Origin: Corallococcus coralloides DSM 2259
GTDB taxonomy: Bacteria > Myxococcota > Myxococcia > Myxococcales > Myxococcaceae
DNA: 64,000 nucleotides
Assembly (NCBI RefSeq): GCF_000255295.1
Contig: NC_017030.1
Coordinates: 2,170,001-2,234,000, forward strand
Reading direction: 5' to 3'
Shown here: positions 25,074-34,229 of the stretch, piece by piece
How the letters are laid out: every line of letters starts with the position of its first letter
How positions within the stretch are numbered: the stretch's first letter is position 1
Position numbers and translations under genes: made by a program
Notes under the pieces: generated by a model
What the model saw: only the letters and a program-made list of their open reading frames with translations
The model's database searches: none
What the model was told of the DNA's origin: nothing

Positions 25074-25111
25074 GGCCCCCAGCACGAAGCCAGAAGGCGG
25101 TGCTGGAGGCC
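25074..25111. terminator. Terminator with T-rich tail
   Basis: GGCCCCCAGCAC (25074-25085) pairs with GTGCTGGAGGCC (25100-25111), 11 of 12 pairs, followed by TTGTT. It lies between the convergent TetR gene and the large dehydrogenase lipoprotein gene. Confidence 0.7.
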
Positions 25112-25120
25112 TTGTTGGAC

Positions 25121-28063
25121 CTACTGGGGGCAGGTCGCGGGCTCGAGGTAGAAGGCCTCCCACGAGGTGGCGTCAGCGGGGTTGCAGATGCCCACGTTGC
25201 CTCCGTTGCCGCTCTGGATGGGAGCGCCGGGGGTGTTCTCCTTCCAGTTGCGCGCGGTGCCTGTCGTCGCTTCGAAGCCATAGCGATTGCGCCCGCCGAA
25301 GACGCCGCAAGCGTGGCGGGTGAACGCCTCCGCCGTGCCGAGCGAGGCATTCACGGTGAGCTGATCCGCGACCACCGCCAGGTACGCGCCGCTCGCTCCC
25401 TTGAGCTTGTACTTCGCGCCGCTGGTGACGAGCTCGAAGACCGCGCCACCGGCCTGCGTCGTGCCGAGGGCGGCCACCTTGCCCGCGCCGTCGACGGTGA
25501 GCCACTGGTCGGTGCGCTCGCTCTGGATGCGGAAGCAGCCCGCGCTGCCGCTGGCCTCGGTCTGGCAGGTCGCATCGCAACCATCGCCCGGCTGGGTGTT
25601 GCCATCGTCGCATTGCTCGCCGCTCTCGACCGTGCCGTTGCCGCACACGGGGCCGCCGCCGCTGCCCGGGCAGGCCACCGGTTCGAGGTAGAAGCCCTCC
25701 CAGGCACCGCCATCGGCCGGATTGCAGGCGCCGCCATTGCCGCCGTCACCACTCTGGATGGGCCCGCCCGTCGTGGTTTCCTTCCAATGGGGCGCGCTCC
25801 CCACGGAGGCCCGGAAGCCGACGCGGGTGCGCCCGCCGTAGCCGCAAGCCAGCTGGGTGAACGACTCTCCGCTGGTGAAGTTGGCGCCCATCGTGAGCTG
25901 GTTCGCCACCACCGTCAGGAACGCGTCGCCGGAGCCCTTGAGCTTGTACTGGGTGCCGTTCGGAACGAGCTGGAAGATCTGCCCGCCTGCCTGCGTCGTG
26001 CTGCCGGCGACGACCTTGCCCGCGGTGTCGACGGTGAGCCACTTGTCGCTGCGCTCGCTTTGAATCTGATAGCAGCTCCCGCCCGAGGTCTCGACGAACA
26101 GGGCGGTGTAGGTGGCCGCGCTGCCAGGCGTGATGAACGTATGGGATTGCGCGCCGCCGTCCGACCACGACGAGAACGCCCAGAACTTCCCGTTCGCATA
26201 CTGCGGCGACTCGACGCCCACGGAGCGGACGACACCGACCACGCCGGTCGTGTCGTGCGGCGCCGGGACCGGCCTCCCGTCCATCAGGACCTGCAGTCCG
26301 CTCGGCACGCTGGTCACCGTGAGCGGGACCGTGACGGGGTGGACGTCGCGATACGTCGTGTGCGTGAGGCCAATCGAGTCGCGCACCGTGAGCCGTACGC
26401 GATACCAGACATTGGCCGAACTCTCGCCGATGTTCGGGATGGGCCAGCTCCCGCTCGCGATGCCGGTGGTGTCGGCCATGGCCGGGTGCGTGTGGGTGTC
26501 GTGATGGAAGGTGATGTTCCAGGTCATCGCGCTCGGCGGCAGCGCGCCATCCTCCTGGTCGCTGGCCGAGCCGGAGAACGTCAGGTTCGTGGCGGCGATA
26601 TAGGTCGCGCCCGTGGCCGGCGTCAGGATGGTGGCCACCGGCGGCTTGTTGGACGTCACCGTCAGCACGGCCTCGGTGCTGGTGGTCGAGCCCAGGCCGT
26701 TGGTCACGACCACGCGGAAGCGCGCGCCGCTGTCGCCAAGCTGCGCGGCGGTCAGCTCATAGCCCGGCGAGGTCGCGCCGGGGATGTCCACGCCGTTGCG
26801 CTGCCACCGGTAGGTGAGAGGCGGCTCGCCGCTCGCCGACACCGTGAAGGTCGCCGGATAGCCGACCGAGACCAACGTGCTCGCGGGCTGCTGCGCGATG
26901 CTCGGCGGCAGCGAGGCCGTGTAGGCGATGCGGCCCACCTGGCCCGCGCCGCGCGCCAGGTAATAGAGCGCGCCATCCGGCCCGACATCGAGGTCCACGG
27001 GCCCCGAGGCGGCCGTCGCGAACAGCGAATGCGCACCGGTGTTCGGGTCGATGCGGGAGATCCAATTGTTGGTGTAGTCCGCGAAGAAGTACTGACCGAC
27101 ATACGCGCTGGGAAAGGCCGTGACGGGGGGATTGTAGAAGGCACCGCCCGCGATGCAGTTGCCGGCGGCCGTGCCAGAGCCATGCGGATACGCGAAGAAC
27201 GGCTGCGTGAGCTCCGGGCGGTTGGTGAAATAGCCTTCCGTCATCGGCCAGCCGTAGTTGGCACCGGCCTGACCGCGGTTGATCTCCTCCCAGCCGCCTT
27301 CGCCCACGTCGTTGATGAACAGGATTCCCGTGCCGGGTTGAACGTCGAAGGTGAACGGGTTGCGCAGCCCCATCGCCCAGGTCGCCTTGGCGAGCCCGGT
27401 GGCGGTCGCATAGAACGGATTGTCCGTGGGGATGCTGCCGTCCGGGTTGAAGCGCAGCAGCTTGCCGAGCGGCGTGTTCAGGCTCTGCGAGTTGGAGGAG
27501 ACCGCGTTCTCTCCGACCGAGACATAGAGCTTGCCGTCGAGTCCGAAGCGGACCGCGCCGCCGTTGTGGTTGGCGGCGTCGAGCGTCGGGAAGTCGGCGA
27601 GCACCAGCTCGCTTCCGGGAACCACCACATTGCCGTTGGCGGTGAAGCGGCTGACCCGGTTGTGGATGCTGCCGGCGACCGACGTGTAATAGACGTAGAG
27701 ATAGTGGTTGCTGTCGAAGTTGGGATCGAACGCGACGCCCATCAGCCCACGCTCGTTGCCGGTATCCACGGCGAGCGTCATGAACGGCGTCGACAGGAGC
27801 TGGCCGTTCACGACAACCCGCAGCGAGCCATTCTTCTCCGAGATGAACAGGCGCCCGTCGGGCGCGAAGGTCATGGTGGTGGGGCCCTGGAGGCCGCTGA
27901 CAAAGACCGAGTCGGCAAAGTTGGGCTCTTGCATGACCGCGGCTGCTCGCGCGACCTCCAGCTCCAGAGGCGCCTGCGTCGAGCAGCCCACGAGGAGAGA
28001 GAAGACCGCGCATACGACGAAGAGCGGTAGGGGGGACTCCGCTCGGACACTCGTTCCTGGCAT
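25121..28063 (-). CDS. Large secreted lipoprotein with PQQ-type sugar dehydrogenase (GSDH) domain
   Basis: A 980-residue protein. The ATG at 28063 has GGGAGCAGCAG upstream and gives a lipobox LLVGC. Residues about 50-385 are a GSDH propeller: LQGPTTMTFAPDGRLFISEK, GERGLMGVAFDPNF-like strand, AANHNGGAVRFGLDGKLYVSVGEN and AMGLRNPFTFDV. Then come an Ig-like domain (PPSIAQQPAS..., about 395-475), a second Ig-like unit, a strand-rich module, and two copies of a beta-trefoil/fascin-like unit (CYQIQSERSDKWLTVD; CFRIQSERTDQWLTVD) around a DUF4215 Cys repeat (GEQCDDGNTQPGDGCD). Likely a surface sugar-binding oxidoreductase; cofactor genes are absent here. Confidence 0.85.
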   Translation of the reverse strand: MPGTSVRAESPLPLFVVCAVFSLLVGCSTQAPLELEVARAAAVMQEPNFADSVFVSGLQGPTTMTFAPDGRLFISEKNGSLRVVVNGQLLSTPFMTLAVDTGNERGLMGVAFDPNFDSNHYLYVYYTSVAGSIHNRVSRFTANGNVVVPGSELVLADFPTLDAANHNGGAVRFGLDGKLYVSVGENAVSSNSQSLNTPLGKLLRFNPDGSIPTDNPFYATATGLAKATWAMGLRNPFTFDVQPGTGILFINDVGEGGWEEINRGQAGANYGWPMTEGYFTNRPELTQPFFAYPHGSGTAAGNCIAGGAFYNPPVTAFPSAYVGQYFFADYTNNWISRIDPNTGAHSLFATAASGPVDLDVGPDGALYYLARGAGQVGRIAYTASLPPSIAQQPASTLVSVGYPATFTVSASGEPPLTYRWQRNGVDIPGATSPGYELTAAQLGDSGARFRVVVTNGLGSTTSTEAVLTVTSNKPPVATILTPATGATYIAATNLTFSGSASDQEDGALPPSAMTWNITFHHDTHTHPAMADTTGIASGSWPIPNIGESSANVWYRVRLTVRDSIGLTHTTYRDVHPVTVPLTVTSVPSGLQVLMDGRPVPAPHDTTGVVGVVRSVGVESPQYANGKFWAFSSWSDGGAQSHTFITPGSAATYTALFVETSGGSCYQIQSERSDKWLTVDTAGKVVAGSTTQAGGQIFQLVPNGTQYKLKGSGDAFLTVVANQLTMGANFTSGESFTQLACGYGGRTRVGFRASVGSAPHWKETTTGGPIQSGDGGNGGACNPADGGAWEGFYLEPVACPGSGGGPVCGNGTVESGEQCDDGNTQPGDGCDATCQTEASGSAGCFRIQSERTDQWLTVDGAGKVAALGTTQAGGAVFELVTSGAKYKLKGASGAYLAVVADQLTVNASLGTAEAFTRHACGVFGGRNRYGFEATTGTARNWKENTPGAPIQSGNGGNVGICNPADATSWEAFYLEPATCPQ

Positions 28064-28221
28064 CGCTGCTGCTCCCGGGCGCATGGGGGGGTGGGGGGAT
28101 TCCGGCTTTTACACTGAAGACCTGTTCGCCTGGGGCCGATTCAGCAATCCGGCAATGGATTCCCCCGACCATCGTCATAGGTGCAGCGAATCGCGTAGCG
28201 CGCCTCAGGGGGGAGGCTCAC

Positions 28222-30018
28222 ATGGACGGAATTTCTCGTTTCTCATCGGCTCTGAATGGTGTCCGGACGTCTTCGGTCTCGGAGACGGCCTCGCAGCCAA
28301 CGCCGTCCCAGGACTCCACCGCCGAGCGCACGCTGCGCGAGCTGTTCTCCCGCAGCAGCTTCGAGCCGTCGTCCCGCCCCGCGGCGACCTCGTCCTACAG
28401 GGCCCTGTCCCAGCCCACGGCTCCTCCGGACGTGTCCAACCCGTCCGTCAGCGATTGGCAGGCCTGGTGCGAGCAATTCAAAGGCAATGCCGAGGCCGAG
28501 CTCAACCGCAAGCGCGGCACCACCCTGCCGGACGTCACCGCCGACCAGGTCATGCATGGTTCCCACTCGCCCATGTATGCGGCGGGCCGCTCCACCGTGC
28601 CCGGCAACGAGAACATCCCCGCCTTCTTCCAGGACTTTCCCGCCACCGGCGAGCGGCAGATGCAGCTCTACACCTTCTGCCGCCCGCCTCCGGGCCAGAC
28701 CCTGGACCCCACGGACCGCAACCAGTGGGTGTCCTTCGAGGTGCATGGCGACCTCTGCAAGGCCTACTCGGACAACACCTTCACCCACGGCCGCCAGGGC
28801 ACCAACTCGCTCCTGGGCTACCCCAACTCCGGCCTCGAGGACGGCGTGAAGGCCCGCCCGCCCTTCCTCGATGATCCGATGGTGAAGGCCTTCCGTGACG
28901 CCCGGGTCGCCGCCGGCAAGCCCGACATGGTGCCCTTCCAGGAGTTCCAGAACGGCTACCTCGTCGACCTCGGAGGCAAGGTGCAGGCCTTCTCCAAGGA
29001 CGGACAGCGCCTGGGCACTGCGTGGCCCGGCGGGGACATGACCGCGACGGCGACGCAGGGCCCAGGGGGCGTCCAGACGCCGACGGGCCCCTACGGCACC
29101 ACGGGTCCGTTGAACGGGGACACCTCCTTCGGCAACGCGACGGTGCAGATGGGCACCTCCGCGAGCCACGGCGGCGCTGTCACCAGCCTCGTCTACGACG
29201 GCAAGGAGTACATCAACAACAAGGACCATGGCCGGCAGATGCAGGTGGCCTTCTCGCTGGATGGCTACGACGAGGCCCTGATGCCCACCGAGGCAGGGAG
29301 CCACCAGAATGGCGCGGACCCCATTTCCACGACGGAGGTGGTGGGCTACGGCGCGCAGCCCGGCCGCATGACCAGTTCCGTGCACCCCGCCTACTGGCTG
29401 GAGCCGGGAGAGGAGGCGGGCCCGTACAACAGCGTTCCCAAAGCCAAGAACACGACCCTGGTGTCCGAGGATGTCATCACCAAGGACATCACCGTCGGTG
29501 TGGGGGGACACGACAACGTCATCCAATACGACAGCCACATCCACCTCGCCGCCTCCCACGACAAGATCTACGCCGAGGTCCCCACCACCTACGTCAACGG
29601 TGAGTTCGAGAAGCACTACCGCTTCGACCCGGCGACGGGCGAATCGCGCGAGTACCCCCGGGTGCACTCGGAGCCCCCGAAGCCCCCGGAGGAGAGAAAG
29701 GGCTTCCCGGACGAGGGGGGCAACGTGCCGCTCATCGTCGCCACCGGGGATGGCAAGCATGCCATGGCCATCTGGTCTCCGGATGAGAGGCGGTCAGACC
29801 TCCAGTACCGCCTGCACCAGTTCGACCTCGGCAACCCCGCGGACGACTGCACCAAGCTCGGCGTCACCTTCGGCATGTCGGAGGACGTGCCCGCTGACAT
29901 CCAGACGCGGTCCTACGTCATCGTCGGCACCGTGGAGGAGGTGAAGGCCCGGCTCGCGGAGCTGTACAGTCAGAACCCCACTGGCGTGGAGCGCAAGTGG
30001 CCGGAGGACGTTCGCTGA
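28222..30018 (+). CDS. Large hypothetical protein with possible carbohydrate-related domain
   Basis: A 598-residue protein starting at ATG 28222 after GGGGGGAGG. The first 65 residues are Ser/Thr/Pro-rich and flexible, without a signal peptide. An LGFP-like patch (SLLGYPNSGLEDG) is at about 195. The central part has a distinct block: VTSLVYDGKEYINNKDHGRQMQVAFS, read in part, then EALMPTEAGSHQNGADP and HPAYWLEPGEE, which recalls a galactose-mutarotase-like family I have seen in secreted carbohydrate-active proteins. The family name is not certain. The protein appears complete and well coded. It is followed after 20 bases by the GFA gene. Confidence 0.7.
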   Translation: MDGISRFSSALNGVRTSSVSETASQPTPSQDSTAERTLRELFSRSSFEPSSRPAATSSYRALSQPTAPPDVSNPSVSDWQAWCEQFKGNAEAELNRKRGTTLPDVTADQVMHGSHSPMYAAGRSTVPGNENIPAFFQDFPATGERQMQLYTFCRPPPGQTLDPTDRNQWVSFEVHGDLCKAYSDNTFTHGRQGTNSLLGYPNSGLEDGVKARPPFLDDPMVKAFRDARVAAGKPDMVPFQEFQNGYLVDLGGKVQAFSKDGQRLGTAWPGGDMTATATQGPGGVQTPTGPYGTTGPLNGDTSFGNATVQMGTSASHGGAVTSLVYDGKEYINNKDHGRQMQVAFSLDGYDEALMPTEAGSHQNGADPISTTEVVGYGAQPGRMTSSVHPAYWLEPGEEAGPYNSVPKAKNTTLVSEDVITKDITVGVGGHDNVIQYDSHIHLAASHDKIYAEVPTTYVNGEFEKHYRFDPATGESREYPRVHSEPPKPPEERKGFPDEGGNVPLIVATGDGKHAMAIWSPDERRSDLQYRLHQFDLGNPADDCTKLGVTFGMSEDVPADIQTRSYVIVGTVEEVKARLAELYSQNPTGVERKWPEDVR

Positions 30019-30038
30019 CGTTCACGAGGAGGTCGTCC

Positions 30039-30434
30039 ATGCATCGCGGTTCCTGCTTGTGCGGCGCGGTCCGCTTCACCGTGGAGGGCGAGCTGCCCGC
30101 CCCTGACGCATGCCACTGCGGCAAGTGCCGCAAGCACTCGGGCCATTACTTCGTCTCGACCGACGTGCCGCGCTCCGCCGTGACGATTGAGGGCGCGGAC
30201 AAGGTCGGCTGGTTCCAGTCGTCCGAGAAGGCGCGTCGCGGGTTCTGCTCCGTCTGCGGCTCGTCGCTGTTCTGGGACCCGCTCCACCGCGATTGGATTG
30301 GAATCGCGATGGGCGCCTTCGACACGCCGACCCACACCCGCATCGCGGTCCACGTCTACATGGCCAACAAGGGCGATTACTACGACGTCGCGGACGGGGT
30401 GCGGCAGTTCGACACGATCCCTCCGAGGCCCTAG
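30039..30434 (+). CDS. GFA (CENP-V/GFA) domain zinc protein
   Basis: A 131-residue protein. ATG 30039 follows an AGGAGG. It carries the complete zinc signature of the glutathione-dependent-formaldehyde-activating family: C6-L-C8-G, then C25-H-C27-x-x-C30 and F-C70-S-V-C73-G, with FWDP following. The fold binds structural and catalytic zincs; many members act on small sulfur-linked substrates, and formaldehyde activation by glutathione has been questioned for the family. Its frame continues, after only a TAG stop, into a headless sirtuin frame, which suggests a recombination scar just downstream. Confidence 0.93.
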   Translation: MHRGSCLCGAVRFTVEGELPAPDACHCGKCRKHSGHYFVSTDVPRSAVTIEGADKVGWFQSSEKARRGFCSVCGSSLFWDPLHRDWIGIAMGAFDTPTHTRIAVHVYMANKGDYYDVADGVRQFDTIPPRP

Positions 30435-31097
30435 CGATTTGACGGGCCGAATCCCAGCCTGCGCAAGCCCCACGAGTCCTGGCAGCTCTACCTCCGGCGT
30501 GCCGAGGTGGCCCTGGCGGCGAAGCCCAACCCGGCCCACCTCGCGCTCGCGCAGTGGGAGCGCTGGCAGGAGCAGCGGGGCCGCGCGTTCACGCTCGTGA
30601 CCCAGAACGTGGACACGCTGCACGAGCAGGCGGGGAGCCGCGCGCTCATCAAGGTCCACGGAAGCCTGGACCGCGCCCGGTGCACCAAACGGGGCTGTGA
30701 GAACGGGGCGCCGCGAGGCTCGGTGCCGCTGGCGTCGGTGGACTTCGGCCCCTTCCACGCGTTTCCATCGCCACGGACCGTGCCTCGCTGCCCCCGCTGC
30801 AACAAGCGGATGCGGCCGCACATCCCCTGGTTCGACGAGTTCTACGCCGAGCACCAGGACTACGGCATCCAGCGGGTGGAGGAGCGCGCGAAACGCAGCC
30901 GGCTGGTCCTCTTCATCGGGACGTCGTTCTCCGTGGGCGTGACGGACCGGGTGAGCACCCTCGCGCTCCTGCGCGAGGCGAAGGTCCTGAGCATCGACCC
31001 TTCGGGCACCTCGCGGGTGCCCGGCATCGAAGTCATCCCGGAGCGCGCGGAGGAGCTGCTCCCCCGGTGGATCCAAGCCCTGACGGAATCCCCCTGA
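30435..31097 (+). pseudogene. Sir2-family NAD-dependent deacylase, N-terminus missing
   Basis: The open frame begins right after the GFA stop and is in the same frame; the first usable start is GTG 30507, giving 196 residues. Sirtuin parts present: PNPAHLAL, the catalytic TQNVDTLHEQAG and HGSL (active His), two zinc cysteine pairs (CTKRGC; CPRC) and the NAD-ribose GTSFSVG. Missing: the whole N-terminal Rossmann part with GAGIS...GIPTFR, needed to bind NAD. The codons before 30507 still read as sirtuin (SWQLYLRRAEVALAA). I infer a 5' deletion; the product should be inactive. Confidence 0.75.
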
Positions 31098-31243
31098 CTG
31101 GTGGAGCTGCACCGCGCTGTCGTCGTGGACGAAGCCGCCGTCCGCGACCCCTGTGCCGCGCAATGGGCCGGGGACCGCTTCGTAGACAGGTCCGAGCCGA
31201 GCGGGTTCGTGCTCGGCGCCTTCCCCAACTCCCCTGAGATTCG

Positions 31244-33067
31244 ATGCTTCGCCTTGTCCCGCTCTGGGTCTTCGTCCTCCTCGTTCCGACACTCGCCCTT
31301 GCGACGGATGCCCCCGCGCCCACGACGGCCGCCGAGTTGCGGCAGTCGCTGACCGCACTGCTCGACACGCACCACATCCCCGGCGCGAGCTACGCGGTGT
31401 TCGACCGCGAGGGCACGGTGCTCCGTGGGACCATCGGGCTGACCGACAGCGGCACCCGTGCCCCCGTCACCGACGACACGCTCTTCCGGCTTGGCTCCAT
31501 CACGAAGACGGTGACGGCCATCGCCATCATGCAGCTGGTCGAGCAGGGCCACTTCGATTTGCAGACGCCCGTCTCGCGGTTGCTGCCAGACGCGCCCATC
31601 CAGAACCCGTTCAACGACACCGATCCGGTCCGCGTGATCCACCTGCTCACCCACACCGCGGGCTTCGACGACATGCACGCCAAGGCGTTCTTCAGCCCGG
31701 TGGAGCGGCGGGGACGCCACCTGGAGAGCAGCCTCCAGCATCCGGAGCCGCTGGTGGTGCGCTGGCGGCCCGGCGTGTACGAGGGCTACAGCAACCCGGG
31801 TTACGTGTTGCTCGGCGCGATTCTGGAGGCCCACTATCAGCAGCCGTGGGATGAGGTCGTCTCGGCGCGGGTTCTGGGCCCGCTGGGCATCACGCGGTTC
31901 GCCACGCTCGCCACGCAGGCGGCTCGGGGCGACCACGCCTCCGGCCACACCGGTGACGACATGCACCGGACCCCTGTGTTCTTCGAGCAGACCCAGGCGG
32001 ACGGCGCGCTGTGGTGCACCGCTGAGGACCTGGCCCGGCTTGGCCGCTTCCTGCTCACCGACGGCGCCACCGCCCCCGGAGTGCTGCGGCCTGAAACCGT
32101 CCGCGCCATGAAGCAGACCGGAGCGACGGTGGGAACCCGGGCGGGAGGGGTCTATGGCTCCAGGCTGGGCCTGCAACACCGCATCGTCGCGGGCATGCTC
32201 TGGCTGGGCCACTCCGGCGGCCTCCTGGGTGGAAAGGCGAGCATGCACTTCCATGCCGAACAGGGGCTGGGCTACGTGCTGCTGCTCAACAGCGAGAACG
32301 AGATTCGCAAGCTCGAGGTCCCTCTCGCCGCCTTCATCTCCCAGCGGACGCGGTGGAAGCCACCGGCGCCGACCCTGCGCCCGGTGGAGGGCGACGTCGA
32401 CGGCTGGTACCGCGTCGTCAACCCGCGCATCTCGCTGGCGGGGCTGCCCACATACCTGCTCCATGCGAGCCGGGTGCGGGCGCAGGGCGACACGCTGACC
32501 ATCGAGCCCTTCCTTCCGGGGTTCGGCTACCAGGCGACGCTGAAGCACCACGGCAATGGACTGCTCTCCGACATCGACTACGGCGACGTGGTCAACGGGG
32601 TCCTGGTCCGGGATGGGAACGGCGCCGCCGTGGGAATCGAGACGGGGGGCGACTTCCTGGAGCGCACTTCGATGGTGGCGGCGGTCCTGCCGCTCGTGAG
32701 CGTGCTGCTATCGCTCGTGCTCCTCGTGAGCACGCCGTTCGGACGGCGCACGTCGTTGCGCAATCGCTGGATGCGCCGCCTGCCGAGCCTTGCCCTGTTG
32801 ACGCTGGTGCTCGGCATCGTCTGCGCGGCGAACCTCGAGCTGACCCTGCTCGCGCACAAGAACTGGCAGACCGTGGGCGTCTGGGCGGCATCCGTGCTGT
32901 TCCCGGCGCTGGGGGTGGCGGGTGTCGTCCTCAGCGTGCGCACCTGGCGGCAAGAGCCCGCGGCCCTGGCCCGGTGGCGCTGCCTCCTCGGGTCCGCGTC
33001 TGTCGTGTGCCTGAGCACCTGGCTCGCGACGTTCGGCATGTTCTCGTTCGCGCTGTGGCGGTGGTGA
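31244..33067 (+). CDS. Membrane-anchored serine hydrolase (beta-lactamase fold)
   Basis: A 607-residue protein with an N-terminal signal sequence ending near ALAT (20). The beta-lactamase/transpeptidase fold covers about 28-360: S85-I-T-K88 (nucleophile), Y-S-N in GYSNPGYVLLG, and HSGG later. A second beta-rich domain (about 375-470) and four membrane helices at the C-terminus (about 478-605) follow. This layout is usual for PBP4*/FmtA-type esterases and peptidases fused to a membrane tail. It probably faces the periplasm. It has no partner genes; it converges with the immunity-like gene. Confidence 0.88.
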   Translation: MLRLVPLWVFVLLVPTLALATDAPAPTTAAELRQSLTALLDTHHIPGASYAVFDREGTVLRGTIGLTDSGTRAPVTDDTLFRLGSITKTVTAIAIMQLVEQGHFDLQTPVSRLLPDAPIQNPFNDTDPVRVIHLLTHTAGFDDMHAKAFFSPVERRGRHLESSLQHPEPLVVRWRPGVYEGYSNPGYVLLGAILEAHYQQPWDEVVSARVLGPLGITRFATLATQAARGDHASGHTGDDMHRTPVFFEQTQADGALWCTAEDLARLGRFLLTDGATAPGVLRPETVRAMKQTGATVGTRAGGVYGSRLGLQHRIVAGMLWLGHSGGLLGGKASMHFHAEQGLGYVLLLNSENEIRKLEVPLAAFISQRTRWKPPAPTLRPVEGDVDGWYRVVNPRISLAGLPTYLLHASRVRAQGDTLTIEPFLPGFGYQATLKHHGNGLLSDIDYGDVVNGVLVRDGNGAAVGIETGGDFLERTSMVAAVLPLVSVLLSLVLLVSTPFGRRTSLRNRWMRRLPSLALLTLVLGIVCAANLELTLLAHKNWQTVGVWAASVLFPALGVAGVVLSVRTWRQEPAALARWRCLLGSASVVCLSTWLATFGMFSFALWRW

Positions 33068-33088
33068 CGCGGCTGACATGGACCTGCG

Positions 33089-33607
33089 TCACCCGGTGAA
33101 TGCGCCCCAGCAGATGTCGTTCCGCGCTCGCTGGTCTTCGAGGACGAGCTCACGGAGGGGCGCGGGGATCCGCTTCCGCTGCCATCCGAGCTCCTTCAGG
33201 CGGGCCCCTTCCGCGTCGCCCTCGGCGACCGACGCGGCGGCGGCACGGATGGCATACGCCGCCGCGCCCAGGTAGTGCGCGGCGACGTGGGCGACGGCCA
33301 CTGCCTGGCCTGCGGCGAGCGCGGCGAACTTCGCCGGGTCAGGCAACCCGCGAGCCGCGGCATTGGCCACGAACGCGGTCTTGTGGGCGTCACGCATGGA
33401 CACCTCGCCCCGGATCCACGCCCGGCCCACGGCGATGGCGTCACGGGGGCGCGCGTCCCCAGGGCACGCTTTCTCGAAGTAGGGCAGGACGTGCTCCGCG
33501 CAGAGAGCAGCCCACTCCGCGAGCAGGTGGTGGTCCTCGTCCGTCAGGCTCCCGCCACGACGGATGGTGATCAGCCGGGGGTCTCGCTCTTTCGGTAGGA
33601 TTGGCAT
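33089..33607 (-). CDS. Putative immunity protein (Imm5-like)
   Basis: A 172-residue cytoplasmic protein; the ATG at 33607 is preceded by CAGGAAACC, whereas upstream in-frame starts have none. The sequence matches, from memory, the family annotated as 'putative immunity protein': DPRLITIRRGGSLTDEDHHLLAEWAA, read in part, an alanine-rich helical centre (KFAALAAGQAVAVAHVAAHYLG) and the closing motif RARNDICWGAF. The family is all-helical. No toxin gene lies beside it, so it is an orphan; the target is unknown. It is divergent from an uncharacterised gene. Confidence 0.75.
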   Translation of the reverse strand: MPILPKERDPRLITIRRGGSLTDEDHHLLAEWAALCAEHVLPYFEKACPGDARPRDAIAVGRAWIRGEVSMRDAHKTAFVANAAARGLPDPAKFAALAAGQAVAVAHVAAHYLGAAAYAIRAAAASVAEGDAEGARLKELGWQRKRIPAPLRELVLEDQRARNDICWGAFTG

Positions 33608-33731
33608 GGTGGTTTCCTGAAGGCCCATGCGGCAACCGCGCGGCGCCTGTTCGAGCAGAATGAATCCGTCGCCAGGTTTCGTATCCTCATTAATCCTAAT
33701 CCTCATCCCCTGAGCTCAAGGCTGGTGCGGC

Positions 33732-34226
33732 ATGTCGACTCCAGGAGCGATCGCTGTGTACACGTCGGGCTCGGGAGTTCCCGAGCACGTCTCCGAGCGG
33801 CCCTGGCGTGGGGTCGATCATTTCCGGAATGGCTCCCCGTCTGGACTCGGGAAACACCTCATCGAGTGTGTGTTGCACGTGAAGGGCGACATGCAGGCCG
33901 TGGTGCGCCAGCTCATCGATGAGGCTCCCTGGGGCTGGACCAACTGCATGCCTCGGCCCGATGCGCCGGAGGGCGAACGCCACACAGAAGAGGACCCCGG
34001 CCCACGGGTCGCACAGGATGAGACCGGGCTCGTGGCCTACATCCACGTCTTCAACCTGGAGGCGCGTCGGCTCGACGCCTTTTCGACCTACGTCGGTGAC
34101 GACGGCAAACGGATCAGCTCCGTGGTCTTTTCTCCCACAGGCGTGCCCGACCTGCCGGCGCTCGGCTTCGCGAAGATCCTGAGGGCGCACGTGGCCCGCG
34201 ACTTCGGCTCCAATGAAGGGAGCTGA
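33732..34226 (+). CDS. Hypothetical cytoplasmic protein
   Basis: A 164-residue protein from ATG 33732, without signal or membrane segment. It contains two tryptophan-bearing stretches (RPWRGVDHF; EAPWGWTNC), an acidic loop, and a C-terminal half with strands LVAYIHVFNLEARRLDAFSTYVG and SSVVFSPTGVPDLPALGF. No family is recognised. It lies only three bases before the methyltransferase gene and is surely cotranscribed. Divergence from an immunity-like gene could mean a shared defence context, but nothing in the sequence proves it. Confidence 0.65.
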   Translation: MSTPGAIAVYTSGSGVPEHVSERPWRGVDHFRNGSPSGLGKHLIECVLHVKGDMQAVVRQLIDEAPWGWTNCMPRPDAPEGERHTEEDPGPRVAQDETGLVAYIHVFNLEARRLDAFSTYVGDDGKRISSVVFSPTGVPDLPALGFAKILRAHVARDFGSNEGS

Positions 34227-34229
34227 CGC

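Noticed and set aside
25055-28030. 991-codon plus-strand frame
   Set aside because: It is antisense to the large dehydrogenase lipoprotein, which has clear domains and a lipobox. The plus frame is low complexity.
30860-32551. 563-codon minus-strand frame
   Set aside because: Antisense to the sirtuin remnant and the membrane serine hydrolase; no domain.
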